From Comamonas suwonensis (GTDB taxonomy: Bacteria; Pseudomonadota; Gammaproteobacteria; Burkholderiales; Burkholderiaceae_C): a stretch of DNA of 64,000 nt. The stretch lies in the NCBI RefSeq assembly GCF_012844455.2, contig NZ_JABBCQ020000010.1:110786-174785 (forward strand), written 5' to 3'. The notes beneath the pieces were generated by a model. It ran no database searches and had not been told where the DNA came from. It saw only the letters and a program-made list of their open reading frames with translations. Of the stretch, positions 63,974 to 64,000 are shown in pieces (position 1 is the first letter of the stretch; every line of letters begins with the position of its first letter). Made by a program: the position numbers and the translations under genes.

Positions 63974-64000
63974 ACAATCGTTGCTCTTAGTTGCCGACGC

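Overview
The window looks like a chromosome segment of a Comamonas-type betaproteobacterium (family Comamonadaceae). The call rests on the GC-rich coding style, protein sequences of that character throughout (AlaS, GluQ-RS, TrmB, SmpB/RatA/RnfH, GuaB, GuaA), and a family of short hairpin repeats between genes built around AGCTGCCAGCGCTT/AAGCGCTGGCAGCT. The genus is an inference; no rRNA or tRNA gene is present to test it.

Positions 1 to about 46.9 kb are ordinary chromosome. In order: an exported PepSY protein; a FAD monooxygenase with DUF2783 and LuxR companions; YigZ; a secreted lipase; a YcaQ-type DNA glycosylase behind a perfect LexA box; an AhpD-like protein; a DUF1254 protein; the dctA-dctB-dctD C4-dicarboxylate system with a recognisable sigma-54 promoter and tandem upstream sites; a thioesterase; ETF-ubiquinone oxidoreductase; a three-gene ABC importer; a LysP-like permease; a DUF1329 protein; a SulP transporter; a diguanylate cyclase paired with a MinD/FlhG-like ATPase; TrhO; a LysR-pirin-DoxX-flavodoxin redox cluster whose doxX is frameshifted in an A7 run; a renalase-like oxidoreductase; gluQ-trmB; alaS; smpB/ratA/rnfH; guaB; a vapBC-type toxin-antitoxin pair; and guaA.

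An accessory region begins directly behind guaA, a known integration hotspot. Its guaA-proximal tyrosine integrase is split by a 1188-bp IS3-family (IS407-like) element. Removing the element plus one copy of its 4-bp target duplication restores the integrase frame exactly. Behind it lie an AT-rich orphan, an AlpA-like regulator, an unrecognised helix-turn-helix protein with an acidic tail, a hairpin-rich spacer, and a Rep_trans/RstA-like replication initiator, which together suggest a small integrative element able to replicate. Then come chrA with its PadR regulator, a LysE exporter and a second tyrosine recombinase.

From 58.1 to 61.8 kb is a compact cassette of poorly described genes: an orphan protein, a small conserved mobile-element protein translationally coupled to a C39-like (papain-fold) cysteine peptidase, an XRE regulator, and a divergent lipoprotein. 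A 9-bp inverted repeat sits in the XRE/lipoprotein divergent promoter. This is my best candidate for an undescribed system. Two exported hydrolases close the window. The right-hand attachment site was not found, so the island may continue past 64 kb.
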